Source: Xanthomonas sp. SI (lineage in GTDB: Bacteria > Pseudomonadota > Gammaproteobacteria > Xanthomonadales > Xanthomonadaceae). Taken from it: DNA of 64,000 bases. The stretch is taken from positions 3,782,001 to 3,846,000 of the forward strand of contig NZ_CP051261.1 in NCBI RefSeq assembly GCF_014236855.1, written 5' to 3'. A program made the translations under genes and the position numbers. Shown piece after piece: positions 9,294 to 18,488 of this stretch (the first letter of the stretch is position 1; each line of letters opens with the position of its first letter). Below the pieces are notes generated by a model that was given only the letters and a program-made list of their open reading frames with translations, was not told the DNA's origin and ran no database searches.

Positions 9294-12200
9294 CTAAGGC
9301 TGCACGACGTTGATCGTGCCCGGGTTGCTGCGCCCCACCCCGCGCAGGTCGGGACGGTACATGTCCTCGACCAGCGGCGGCGGCACCGTGTAGGTGCCCG
9401 GGGTCACCGCGCGCACCAGGTAGAACACCTGCGCCTTGCCGCCCTGCGCCAGGCTTAGCGCGGCCACGTAGCGGTCGTCGCGGAACTCCTCGTGCTTGAC
9501 GTCGGCGGCCTCGGAACGGTCGCTGATCTCGATGCCGTCCACCACCACGTCGGCCCACTGCTTGGCGTCGCCCAGGTTGAAGTTCTCGATCTCCAGGCCA
9601 GCCGGCAGCAGATCGGTCAACAGCGCGTCGGGCATGCCCACGTTGGAGGTGATGGTGACGCGCACGATCAGCGCCTCGCCTTCCTTCAGCGGCCGCGGCG
9701 TCCATGGCTTGCCGTCGGTGCTGTACCACTCGCGTTCCACCTTCAGCGTGCTCTCGTCCACCTCCGGCGCCTTGCGCGGGATGCCGGCGATTTCCAGGCT
9801 GGCGTACAGCGGCGCCTCGCCTTGCGGCACGAAGCTGACCCCGCGCGCCAGTTCGGCCTCGCCGAACTGGCGGCCGAACGCCTTGGCCGCGTCGATCGCC
9901 TCGCTGTTGTCGCCGATCGCCAGCTGCCCGGACACCAGCTTGCTCTGGTTGACCAGCAATGCCTTGCCCATCCGCGCCAGGGCCACCTGCTCCTGGGTGC
10001 TCAGCCACAACCAGCCGCTGCGGCGGCGTGCGTCGATCTCGCGGCCCAACGCCACCGCGCGCGCATCGTACTCGGGCTTGGCCAGGCCGCGCTCGTGCAG
10101 CAGCGCGATCATCAGCGCATCGTCGCGGATCACGCTGCCGTAATCGCCGAAGTAAGGCGGACGGTCGCCGCTGTCCTTGGCGAAGCCAGCCGCGATCGCC
10201 GCGTCGCCGCGCTTCTTGTCGCCCTGCAGCGACAACGCCACGCCCAGGTGCACCAGCGACAGGCCGGTCAGCGCCTTGCCGCGATCGTTGTCGTACAGCG
10301 CGCGCAACGTGCCCAGCGGGGCGCGGTTGACCCGTGCCAGCACGTAGCCGGACCAGGCCTGGTTGGCGAACTTCAGGTTCTCGCGGCGGTCCTGGCCGTA
10401 GAAGTTGTTGCCGCCGGACAGCAGGTCCTCGCTGAGCCGGTTGAGCGCCTTCTGCAGCACGTTGTCGGGCACCGCGAAACCGGCGTCCTTGGCGTCGAGC
10501 AGGAACTCGGCGATGTACGGGGTCAGGCCCGGATTGACGTAGCCGTCGTCGCCCCACATCGAGAAGTGGCCGCTGGAGATCTGCATCGAGGCCAAGCGGC
10601 CGAACGCGCCTTCCATGCGCGCGCGGCGGGTGGCCGCGTCCAGGCCCTGGGCGCCGAGCAGCTTGGCGGTGGTGTCGTCGAGCAGCAGCGCGGCGTAGCC
10701 CTTGCTGGTGGTCTGCTCGGCGCAACCGTAGGGGTAATTCAGCGCGCCCTGCAGCGCGCTGGCGAACGGGATCGGCGGCAACGCGCTGACCAGCATGCGC
10801 GCGTTGACCGAACCGGCCATCAGGCCCTCGGCATCGCCCATGCCCAGCGTCACCGGCGCCAACGGATCCAGCACGCGGGTCTGCGCGCGCAGCACCGACG
10901 GCCACGCCGCGCGCACCGGCAGGTCGTAGCGGCGGTCGACGCTGAAGCCGTTGCCGTTCACCCGCACCCGCACCTTGGCCACGGTGTAGCCCTCCTGCGC
11001 CACCAGCGGGAAGCTGAGCGTGGCCTTGCCATCCTTGCCGAGCTTGGCGCTGCGCGCGTTCTCGGCGATCGCCAGCGGGCCTTCGCCATCCACCTGCACC
11101 TTGAACTCGCCCGCTTGCCCGGTGAAGTTCTGCACGTCCAGGGTGACCGTGCTGCGGTCGCCCGGCGCCATCACCCGCGGCATGCTGGCCTCGGCCACGA
11201 TCGGCGCGCGCACCAGCGTTTCCACGTCGCGATTGCCGTAGCGCTCGTCCGAATACACCAGCGCCGAGACCCGCAGCGTGCCGTTGAAGTCGGGCACCGG
11301 CAGCTGCACCCGCGCATTGCCCTTGGCGTCGAGCTTCACCGAGCCGGAGAACAGGTCCACGGTCTGCACCCGCGCGGTGGGACGCTTGGCCTGCGGCAAC
11401 GCCGCCAAGGCCATGTCGCCGCCGAAGCGCAGCTTGCCGGTGCCGCCCTCGAAACTCTCGATCACCCGGCCGTAGATGTCGTACGAGTCCACGCCCAGGC
11501 GCCGCTGTGCGAAGAACTGCGCGTTGGCATCAGGCACCGGGAAGCGGGTGATGTTGAGGATGCCCACGTCCACTGCAGAGATGGTCACGTGCGCCTGCTT
11601 GCCGGCCAGTTCCGGCACGCTGACCGTCACCGGCAGCGGCTGCTCCGGACGCATCTGCTTGGGCGCGACCAGGCCCACCGCCACACGCCGGGTCTTGCGC
11701 TCCATCGGCACGAAGGCCACGCCGACCGCGCGCGCCGGGGTGATCTTGCTCGGCGCCGAACCGCCGCGGAACACCAGCGCGGTGACGTAGACGTCGTGGC
11801 GCTCCCAGTCCTTGGTCACCGGGATCTCGAAGCTGCTGCCCGGCTTCACGTCGATGTCCTGCACGTACAGCATCTTGTCGCTCTCGACCATCAGCACGCC
11901 GGGACCGGCATGCGGCGGGGTCAGGGTGACCTTGAGCGTGTCGCCGGCCTTGTAGCCGGTCTTGTCCAGCGCCAGCTTGACCTTGTCAGGACGCGCGTCC
12001 AGGCCGCGGTTCTCGTCGTTCCAGCTCCAGCCGGCGCGGAACGGATAGCGCGTGGTCAGGCCGGTGGACGGATCGAACACGTCCACGCGGTACTCGCCCC
12101 ACTCCACCGGGAAATCGAACTTGGCCGCGCCGCTGCCGGCATCGACGGTGATGGACTGCTTGTTCTCGAAACGGCGGGTGAAATCGTAGTCCCAGCGGTT

Positions 12201-14231
12201 GTCGGCGAACGCCCAGTGATAATCGCGCAGCTCGCGCACCAGGGTCACCTTCAACCCCTTGGCCGGCTGCGGCTTGCCTTGCGCATCCACCCGCATCAGC
12301 TCGAAGCGCGCGTTGGCGTTGGCATCGGCGCCGTCGGTGTCGTCGAACAGCGGGCGCACCCCGACCAGCGCCGGCGCCGGCCACAGCACGCGCTTGAGCG
12401 TGCGGGTCACGGTGCGGCCGCCGGTCTCGTAGACGCTGGCCGAGACCAGCGCGGCGATGGTGCTGGTCGGCTTGGCTTCGTCCGGCAGCGCCAGGTCCTC
12501 GGCGATCTTGCCGTCGGCGCCGAACTCGGTATCGATCACGTCCTTGGCTTCGCGCGGCAGCTGCAGCGTCGAGTCGCCGAAGAAATAGCCGGGCAGCGAC
12601 TCGACCGGATGCTGCTCGACCGCCACCGCCAGCTTGGCGGTGAAGCGGTTGCCGTCGGCCGGCGCACCGTACAGATAGGCGGCGGTGGCCTGCAGCTTGA
12701 ACGGCTCGCCCGGCTTGAGCGTCTTCTGCGCGCTGTCCAGGTCCAGCTTCATGCGCTCGGGCAGGAACTCCTCGATGCGCAGGGTCATGCCCTGCACCGC
12801 TTCCTTGCTGGACGGATCGGTGCGGAACTCCACCTGCCAGCGCCCGGTCGGCGCATCGGCGGGAATCAGCTGCTCGAAGCTGAAATAGCCCTGCTCGCCC
12901 GGCTGCAGGCGGGTCTCGCGGAAGATCTTGCCGTCGGGCTGCTTCAAGCGCAGGAACACCGGTTGCGCGCCCTTGCCGCTGGTCGCCACCGGCTTGCCGT
13001 CGTTGTCGCGCAGCAGCGCCGACACGCGCACCGTCTCGCCGGGGCGGTACAGGTCGCGGCCGGACCAGGCGAACACGTCGAACCAGGCATTCTCGCGCCC
13101 GGCCACGGCGAACTCGCTCAGGTCCAGCGCCGGCTGGTTGAACGGCAGCATCGACAGGTCGGTGCCGCTGCGCGCCACCAGCACCTGGCCGGCGTCGAGC
13201 GTGTAGTTCAGCAGCGCGTTGCCGTTGGCGTCGGTCTCGCCTTTCAGGAACAGCTCGCCCTTGGCGTCGAGCACGCGCAGCTCCACCTTCTTCAACGGCT
13301 CGCCGCTCTGCAGCGAGGCGGTGTGCACGAACAGCTTGTCCTTGTAGGCGCGCGCGTGCAGGCCGATGTCGCTGACGGTGAAGAACGCGGTGTCGTATTC
13401 GTTCTCGAACCGGCCCGGGCGCTTCATCACCGCGAAGTACAGGCCCGGCGCCTGCAGCTCCTTGATGTCCTGGATCGGCAGATAGGTCAGCGCGCGCTCG
13501 TTCTTGTCGCCGCCGAGCACGAAGCGGTTGACGTAGACCGACTCGGCCAGCTGCGAAATCGGGGTGTGGTCGCTGTAGTCGCTGTCCATTTCCCAGCTGC
13601 CGCGGCGCCCGCCGCGCTGGTACTGGGCGAAGAACGCCGGCAGCGAGCCTTCCTTGACCCGCATGAACTCCACGTCCACTTCCGGCACGTTGAGCGACAC
13701 CACCGGCAGGCCGCGGCTCTCGCGCGCCGGCAGCACGCTGCCCTGCGAGGCGAAGCCGACCGCCGGCTCCAGTTCGCCGGTGTAGACCTTCTGCTTGAGC
13801 GGCTTGCCCAGGCGGCTGCCGTCGGCGGCGAGCAGGTCGGCGGAGATCAGCACGGTGTAGTCCTTGGCCGCCTCCACGTACGGATAGCGCAGGGTCTTGC
13901 CGTCGTCGGACAGCGACCAGGCGCTCTCGTCGGTGCCGACCTTCTCTTCGAAGCGCAGCAGCTTGTCGAAGTCCTGGGTGCCGACCAGCGGCCGCGAGAA
14001 CTCCAGCGCCAGCGACAGCCCGTCGCCCTTCTGGTCGGGATAGGCGCGAACCAGGCCGAAGCCCTTCATCGCTTCCTTCTGGCCCTTGACCGGCTCGCCG
14101 CTGGCGTCGGGCAACTGCCCGGATTCGTTGCGCTTGCAGCCGCCCAGCGCCAAGGCCAGGCCCAGCAGCAGGAAGGTGCTCAACAGCCCCGCGCGCAGGA
14201 GGCGCCACTGCCGCTTCGAATCCGTGTGCAT
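9294..14231 (-). CDS. Alpha-2-macroglobulin family lipoprotein with thioester motif
   Basis: 1645 residues, the largest gene in the window. The start at 14231 was chosen because it opens with a lipoprotein signal (LLLGLALALGG then C32, lipobox LGGC); an upstream in-frame extension has no such signal. The protein has the long chain of beta-sandwich MG domains of bacterial alpha-2-macroglobulins, and the thioester site GCAEQ at C1170-Q1173, followed by the alpha-helical thioester domain and a receptor-binding-like C-terminus. Family knowledge: these periplasmic lipoproteins trap attacking proteases, covalently through the thioester. Many relatives lie next to the penicillin-binding protein gene pbpC; no pbpC is present here. 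Confidence 0.92.
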   Translation of the reverse strand: MHTDSKRQWRLLRAGLLSTFLLLGLALALGGCKRNESGQLPDASGEPVKGQKEAMKGFGLVRAYPDQKGDGLSLALEFSRPLVGTQDFDKLLRFEEKVGTDESAWSLSDDGKTLRYPYVEAAKDYTVLISADLLAADGSRLGKPLKQKVYTGELEPAVGFASQGSVLPARESRGLPVVSLNVPEVDVEFMRVKEGSLPAFFAQYQRGGRRGSWEMDSDYSDHTPISQLAESVYVNRFVLGGDKNERALTYLPIQDIKELQAPGLYFAVMKRPGRFENEYDTAFFTVSDIGLHARAYKDKLFVHTASLQSGEPLKKVELRVLDAKGELFLKGETDANGNALLNYTLDAGQVLVARSGTDLSMLPFNQPALDLSEFAVAGRENAWFDVFAWSGRDLYRPGETVRVSALLRDNDGKPVATSGKGAQPVFLRLKQPDGKIFRETRLQPGEQGYFSFEQLIPADAPTGRWQVEFRTDPSSKEAVQGMTLRIEEFLPERMKLDLDSAQKTLKPGEPFKLQATAAYLYGAPADGNRFTAKLAVAVEQHPVESLPGYFFGDSTLQLPREAKDVIDTEFGADGKIAEDLALPDEAKPTSTIAALVSASVYETGGRTVTRTLKRVLWPAPALVGVRPLFDDTDGADANANARFELMRVDAQGKPQPAKGLKVTLVRELRDYHWAFADNRWDYDFTRRFENKQSITVDAGSGAAKFDFPVEWGEYRVDVFDPSTGLTTRYPFRAGWSWNDENRGLDARPDKVKLALDKTGYKAGDTLKVTLTPPHAGPGVLMVESDKMLYVQDIDVKPGSSFEIPVTKDWERHDVYVTALVFRGGSAPSKITPARAVGVAFVPMERKTRRVAVGLVAPKQMRPEQPLPVTVSVPELAGKQAHVTISAVDVGILNITRFPVPDANAQFFAQRRLGVDSYDIYGRVIESFEGGTGKLRFGGDMALAALPQAKRPTARVQTVDLFSGSVKLDAKGNARVQLPVPDFNGTLRVSALVYSDERYGNRDVETLVRAPIVAEASMPRVMAPGDRSTVTLDVQNFTGQAGEFKVQVDGEGPLAIAENARSAKLGKDGKATLSFPLVAQEGYTVAKVRVRVNGNGFSVDRRYDLPVRAAWPSVLRAQTRVLDPLAPVTLGMGDAEGLMAGSVNARMLVSALPPIPFASALQGALNYPYGCAEQTTSKGYAALLLDDTTAKLLGAQGLDAATRRARMEGAFGRLASMQISSGHFSMWGDDGYVNPGLTPYIAEFLLDAKDAGFAVPDNVLQKALNRLSEDLLSGGNNFYGQDRRENLKFANQAWSGYVLARVNRAPLGTLRALYDNDRGKALTGLSLVHLGVALSLQGDKKRGDAAIAAGFAKDSGDRPPYFGDYGSVIRDDALMIALLHERGLAKPEYDARAVALGREIDARRRSGWLWLSTQEQVALARMGKALLVNQSKLVSGQLAIGDNSEAIDAAKAFGRQFGEAELARGVSFVPQGEAPLYASLEIAGIPRKAPEVDESTLKVEREWYSTDGKPWTPRPLKEGEALIVRVTITSNVGMPDALLTDLLPAGLEIENFNLGDAKQWADVVVDGIEISDRSEAADVKHEEFRDDRYVAALSLAQGGKAQVFYLVRAVTPGTYTVPPPLVEDMYRPDLRGVGRSNPGTINVVQP

Positions 14232-14738
14232 ACGTTCGCTCCGTGAAAGTGGCGCGAGTATAGAACGCGGACGCGGCGGCCGGAGGGTCGGAATCGAGAT
14301 TGCGCACGCGGCGATCGCCGGCGCCTGGCACGGCGGTCGGGGATAGTGGCGGGCGGGCGCCGCCGGACTGTGCAGGCGGCGATTTCTGCGCGTCGGGTTG
14401 CCGCGCATGGCGGTGGCGCCCAGCGCTCATCCGTACTCCGGCCGACACGCCATCGTCGTTGCCTGATATCGCTGTGGAAGCAACCGATGAGGCCACAGGT
14501 TACCCAGACCGGATGCAGTCGGGACTGAAGTCCCTCCCACAGTGCACCCGGCCAGTCAGCCGTTTAGCCCTTGTAGGAGCGGCTTCAGTCGCGACAAACG
14601 AAGCCGGGAACTGCACCAGCTTCGGACACTGCCTGTCGGGGCTGAAGCCCCTCCTACAGTGCACCCGGTTGGATGGCCGCAAGTTCCTGTAGGAGCGGCT
14701 TCAGCCGCGACGAGCGGAGCCGCGGACGCGCCACCGCC
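14232..14738. other. 507-bp intergenic region carrying four REP-like repeats
   Basis: No gene seen. It contains the promoter region of the macroglobulin gene near 14232-14270 and a cluster of four 24-bp REP-like units (14518-14711) in alternating orientation between the nucleoside hydrolase 3' end and the macroglobulin 5' end. Confidence 0.6.
14518..14711. repeat. Cluster of four REP-like 24-bp palindromic units
   Basis: Units at 14518-14541 (minus), 14572-14595 (plus), 14635-14658 (minus) and 14688-14711 (plus). The shared core on the plus orientation is TGTAGGAGCGGCTTCAGYCG, with an internal stem GCGGCT-TC-AGCCGC. The alternating orientation lets neighbouring units fold into longer stems. 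The same unit recurs at 18344-18367 and 18404-18427. This has the form of REP elements spread by a TnpA-REP (RAYT) transposase; no such transposase is in the window. Confidence 0.8.
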
Positions 14739-15773
14739 TCAGCGCAACAAGCGCTGCATGTACAGCGCGATCAGCCGTGGCCGGTCCAGCGCCAGGCAGA
14801 CCTGGGCGTTGGCGACGCCAGGCGCCGCATGGCCGCCATCCGCCGGGGCGTCGACGGCCGCAGCGCCGCCCGCCGCGCTCGCGCCGGACGGCACTTCCCG
14901 CGTATACCCCTGATCGTCGACCGCGATGCGCAGCGGCACGGTCGGGCACAGGCTCGGGTCGAGCAGGTACGCCACCGGCACCACGTCGAACAGGGTCGGC
15001 GTGGCGCTGGCCCAGGGCTGGTCGGTGTCGCGCCACTGGTAGTAGAGCTGGGTCAAGGCGTCGGTCAGCGGATCGCCATGCGCGAACAGCGCCACCCGCT
15101 CCGGTTCCTCCAGGGTCACCTGGGTCGCGTCCAGCGGCAGCAGCACGATCGGCACGCCGGCGGCGAACACGCGCTGCGCGGCGCCGATATCGGAAACGAT
15201 GTTGTATTCCGGCGCCGGCGCGCTAGGCGGCCGGTAGCGCGACTTGCCGTAGCCCGCACGCACCGAGCCGCCCATCAGCACCACCTGCTTGAGCTGGGCG
15301 AAGCCCTGCGGGTCGCGCTGCAGCGCGCGCGCCGCGTCGGTCAGCGGTCCGAGCACCAGCAAGGTGACCTGGCCGGGGTGGCGCCGCGCCTGCGCCAGGA
15401 TGAAGTCCGCCGCATCCGGCGCCTTTCGCGGCAGCGTGCCCTGCGCCGCCCAGCGCGCCTGGCTGAAGGGAATCGTGCTGGTCGTGGCATGGCCGATCGC
15501 CAGCGGGATCTCGCTGCGTCCGGCCTGCTGCAACAAACGCTGCAGCAACTGCGCACGCAGTGCGGTGTCGCCCCAGGCCGACGCGATGCCGAGCACGTTC
15601 AGTTCCGGGCTGCGCAGCAGCAGCGCCAGTGCGAACGCGTCGTCGATGTCGTCGCCGATGTCGGTGGACACCACCACTTTCTGCGTCGGCGTCTTGGCCG
15701 CAGGCGCCGCCGCGGCGGCACCCGATGCCAAGGCCAGCAGCGCCAGCGCCGCCCACCGTTTCAGACTGCGCAT
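14739..15773 (-). CDS. Exported inosine-uridine-type nucleoside hydrolase
   Basis: 344 residues with a signal peptide (residues 1-23, ending GAAAAAPA). The calcium-binding aspartate cluster is visible as STDIGDDIDDAFAL at 36-49, with D38, D44 and D45 as likely metal ligands, and the LVLGPLTDAARAL and VLMGGS motifs follow. It splits ribonucleosides to ribose and free base, here probably in the periplasm. It lies 75 bp downstream of a TonB-dependent receptor gene but an intrinsic terminator sits between them, so it may be expressed by read-through or from its own promoter. A role in nucleoside scavenging with the receptor is inference. The C-terminal region (about 300-320) has an Ala/Gly-rich insertion. 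Confidence 0.9.
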   Translation of the reverse strand: MRSLKRWAALALLALASGAAAAAPAAKTPTQKVVVSTDIGDDIDDAFALALLLRSPELNVLGIASAWGDTALRAQLLQRLLQQAGRSEIPLAIGHATTSTIPFSQARWAAQGTLPRKAPDAADFILAQARRHPGQVTLLVLGPLTDAARALQRDPQGFAQLKQVVLMGGSVRAGYGKSRYRPPSAPAPEYNIVSDIGAAQRVFAAGVPIVLLPLDATQVTLEEPERVALFAHGDPLTDALTQLYYQWRDTDQPWASATPTLFDVVPVAYLLDPSLCPTVPLRIAVDDQGYTREVPSGASAAGGAAAVDAPADGGHAAPGVANAQVCLALDRPRLIALYMQRLLR

Positions 15774-15786
15774 GCGCGCCTCCCAT

Positions 15787-15817
15787 GAAAAGAAACCGCC
15801 GGCATGATAGCCGGCGG
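15787..15817 (-). terminator. Intrinsic terminator after the TonB receptor
   Basis: On the minus strand, CCGCCGGC-TATCAT-GCCGGCGG is followed by TTTCTTTTC. An eight-pair GC stem with a U-rich tail lies directly after the receptor stop and before the nucleoside hydrolase start. Confidence 0.8.
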
Positions 15818-15848
15818 TCCCTGGTTCATCGCAACGCGGACGCGCCGA

Positions 15849-18068
15849 TCAGAAATTGGCGCGGAACTGCGCGCCGACGATGCGCGGATCGTTGATGAAG
15901 CCGGTGAGGTTGTTGAAGTCGATCGCACCGGTGGCGCGGATCTGGTTGGTGCAGTTGCGGCAGAACACCGACACCTCGTACGCACCGGCGCCCCAGTTGT
16001 AGCCGATCTTGGCGCCGCCTTCGAGCAGCGGCTGGCCGACGAATTCGCGCGAGTCGTACAGGAAGAAGTTGATCTCGCTGCGGTAGGACCAGTCGGTGTA
16101 GAAGAAGAACTCGGCGTCGTCGCCGACCGGGATGCCGTAGCGCAGCGTGGCGTTGCCCATCCACTTGGCCGCCTGCGGCAGCACGTTGCCGTCGATGATG
16201 GCGTTGCCGGCGGCGTTGAGCGGATCGGTCACGGTGCAGGTGCGGCACACGCCGACCGACAGGGTCGGATCCTCGATGCGGGTCCAGTTGTAGGCGCCGC
16301 CCAGGGTGAAGCGCAGGTTCTGGGTGAGCAGCGCCTCGAAGTCGAACTCGGCGCCGCGCGCCTTGGACTTGTCGGCGTTGAGCAGGCGCACGTCGTTGGA
16401 GGTGCCGCCGACCGCCGTCAGCTGCTGGTTCTTCACCCGGAAATCGTAGATGTCGAAGCTGATCCGCGCGCGCTTGTCGAACAGGTCGGACTTGATGCCG
16501 ATCTCGTACGAATCCACGGTCTCCGGCGCGGCCACGGTCAGCGGCGCGGTCGCCGACGGCACGCCGAAGCTGGCGCCGCGGAAACCGCGCGCGGCGCGGG
16601 CGTAGACGTTGACGGCGTCGTTGATGGTGTAGGTCGCGCTGAGGTCGCCGGTGACCTTGGAGTTGTCGGTGCTGCCGGTGGACGGCTCGAGCAGGGTGAC
16701 GCGGTCCAGCGCCAGCACGTCGAAGGTCTTCTTGTCGTAGGTGTAGCGGATGCCGGCGCGCAGGTTCAGACGATCGGTGGCCGCGTAGTTCAGCGAGCCG
16801 AACGCCGCCCACGAGGTGTTGCGCTGGCGGGTCAGCTGGTAGCTGCTGAGGGTGCCGCCGCCGAAGGTGTTGTAGGTGTAGTTCTCGCCTTCCACCGAAT
16901 CGTGGAAGTAGTACAGGCCGGCCTGCCAGTTGATCGGGCCGGCATACTGCGACTCGGCGCGCAGCTCCTGCGAGTACTGGTCCAGGTTCTTGATGCCGCC
17001 GGCGGTTTCCACCGGGAACGCGATCACGCCGGGGCCGGACGGCGGCGCGAACACCGCGCCGTAGCCGCCGTCGATGTCGCCGCGGCTGTAGTACTTGCCG
17101 ATGCCCTCGTAGCCGGTGATCGAGTGCAGCACGATGTCGCCCAGATCCCAGGTCAGGTTGGCGCTGCCGCCGTAGGTCTGCAGTTCCTGGGTGTTGCCGC
17201 CGTCGATGGAGACCTTGTCCGGATCGAAGCCGTCGACCAGCTTGTTGCTGCCCGGCTGAAAGATGTTGGCGCGGAACAGGCGCGCGGTGCCGTCGAGATG
17301 CCGCGCATGCGCGTTGAACAGCGCGCTGAAGTCCTCGCCCGGCTGGAACAGCAGTTGCACCCGCACCGCCGAGTCGGTGTAGCCCTCGAACGAACGGTCG
17401 TCGACGGTGTTGTCGACCCAGTCGTCGCGGCGCTGGCCCAGCGCCGACACGCGCGCGGCCCACTTGTCGCCCATGGCGATGCTCAGGCCGGTTTCCATGG
17501 TCATGGTGCCGTAGGTGCCATAGGACAGGCTGGCGTAGCCGTCGTTGGCGCCGATGCTGGGCTTGACCGAGTTGAACTTGACCACGCCGGCGGGGGTGTT
17601 GCGGCCGAACAGCGTGCCCTGCGGGCCGCGCAGCACTTCCAGGCCTTCCAGGTCGAAGATCGGGAAGCCCTTCAGGAACGCGTTCTCGGCCACCACGTCG
17701 TCGTACACCAGCGACACCGGCTGCGAGGCGTAGGTGTTGAAGTCGGTGTTGCCGTAGCCGCGGATGTAGAAGCGCGGGAACACGCGGCCGTTGGAGGATT
17801 CGACATTGAGGCTGGGCGCCTTGCCGGCCAGCACGCGCACGTCCGAGCCGCTGGTGGCGATCGCGTCCAGGTATTCCGGGCGCAACACGCTGGCGGAGAT
17901 CGGCACGTCCTTGGAATCTTCCGAACGCCGTTCGGCGGTGACCTTGACCGCGTCCAGGCGGGCGACCCCGTCCGTGCTGTCCGCCTGCTGGGCGGCGGCG
18001 GAGAACGAGAGGGCGGAAACGACGGCTACGGCAAGTGCGCTGGTGCGCAGCGACCAACTGGCGGACAT
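15849..18068 (-). CDS. TonB-dependent outer-membrane receptor
   Basis: 739 residues. The start at 18068 is chosen because it is preceded by a GGAG site and begins directly with a signal peptide (MSASWSLRTSALAVAVVSAL, cleaved near AAAQQ); an upstream in-frame extension of 36 residues is rejected. The plug domain (DAVKVTAERRSEDSKDVPIS onwards) has LEGLEVLRGPQGTLFGRNTP, the consensus of this receptor class, and the last strand ends QFRANF with the C-terminal aromatic residue that signals barrel assembly. The plug type resembles receptors for complex organic substrates. The downstream exported nucleoside hydrolase suggests nucleosides, but this is a guess from context. Confidence 0.93.
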   Translation of the reverse strand: MSASWSLRTSALAVAVVSALSFSAAAQQADSTDGVARLDAVKVTAERRSEDSKDVPISASVLRPEYLDAIATSGSDVRVLAGKAPSLNVESSNGRVFPRFYIRGYGNTDFNTYASQPVSLVYDDVVAENAFLKGFPIFDLEGLEVLRGPQGTLFGRNTPAGVVKFNSVKPSIGANDGYASLSYGTYGTMTMETGLSIAMGDKWAARVSALGQRRDDWVDNTVDDRSFEGYTDSAVRVQLLFQPGEDFSALFNAHARHLDGTARLFRANIFQPGSNKLVDGFDPDKVSIDGGNTQELQTYGGSANLTWDLGDIVLHSITGYEGIGKYYSRGDIDGGYGAVFAPPSGPGVIAFPVETAGGIKNLDQYSQELRAESQYAGPINWQAGLYYFHDSVEGENYTYNTFGGGTLSSYQLTRQRNTSWAAFGSLNYAATDRLNLRAGIRYTYDKKTFDVLALDRVTLLEPSTGSTDNSKVTGDLSATYTINDAVNVYARAARGFRGASFGVPSATAPLTVAAPETVDSYEIGIKSDLFDKRARISFDIYDFRVKNQQLTAVGGTSNDVRLLNADKSKARGAEFDFEALLTQNLRFTLGGAYNWTRIEDPTLSVGVCRTCTVTDPLNAAGNAIIDGNVLPQAAKWMGNATLRYGIPVGDDAEFFFYTDWSYRSEINFFLYDSREFVGQPLLEGGAKIGYNWGAGAYEVSVFCRNCTNQIRATGAIDFNNLTGFINDPRIVGAQFRANF

Positions 18069-18488
18069 GGGGACTCCGGAGTGGAATGGGCAAGAGCGAA
18101 TGCGCGCCGCCGGCAAGCGATGCCGCGCCGCACCATAATTAACACAAAATACACATGTTGTGCATGTCCCGGTCACTTGAACGTGTTAAGGCTGCAAGTG
18201 CGCAATGTGTCGCTACATGTGCTCTGCAAGCGCGCTGTCCAGACGGCCCAGGCCTATCAACATCGCACTGCGGATTTCCGGTTGGCCCGCGTCACTGGGC
18301 CTTGGCGTGCAACAGCGCTCGCTACAGCGCCCCACCCGCACCCTGTAGGAGCGGCTTCAGCCGCGACAGGAACTACGGTTAGAGCATGTCGCGGCTAGAA
18401 CATGTCGCGGCTGAAGCCGCTCCTACAAAAACAAGATCCGGATTTTGCGGCGCCACAGCGATGCGGCCCTGCCGCCGGCGCTGCCGGC
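18069..18488. other. 420-bp intergenic region with a REP pair
   Basis: No gene seen. It lies between prpF (3' end) and the receptor gene (5' end). It contains the receptor promoter region and a perfectly inverted pair of the 24-bp REP-like unit at 18344-18427. Confidence 0.6.
18344..18427. repeat. Inverted pair of REP-like units
   Basis: Units at 18344-18367 (plus) and 18404-18427 (minus) are exact reverse complements over 24 bp and match the unit at 14688-14711. The 36-bp spacer holds a direct repeat of CATGTCGCGGCT. The pair can form a long cruciform just past prpF and could end or stabilise its transcript. Confidence 0.8.

Noticed and set aside
9492..14246. Very long open frame (1584 codons) on the plus strand opposite the macroglobulin gene
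   Set aside because: Composition rich in Arg, His, Gln and Ala with no motif, typical of the antisense frame of a high-GC gene; the minus-strand product has a lipobox and a thioester site.
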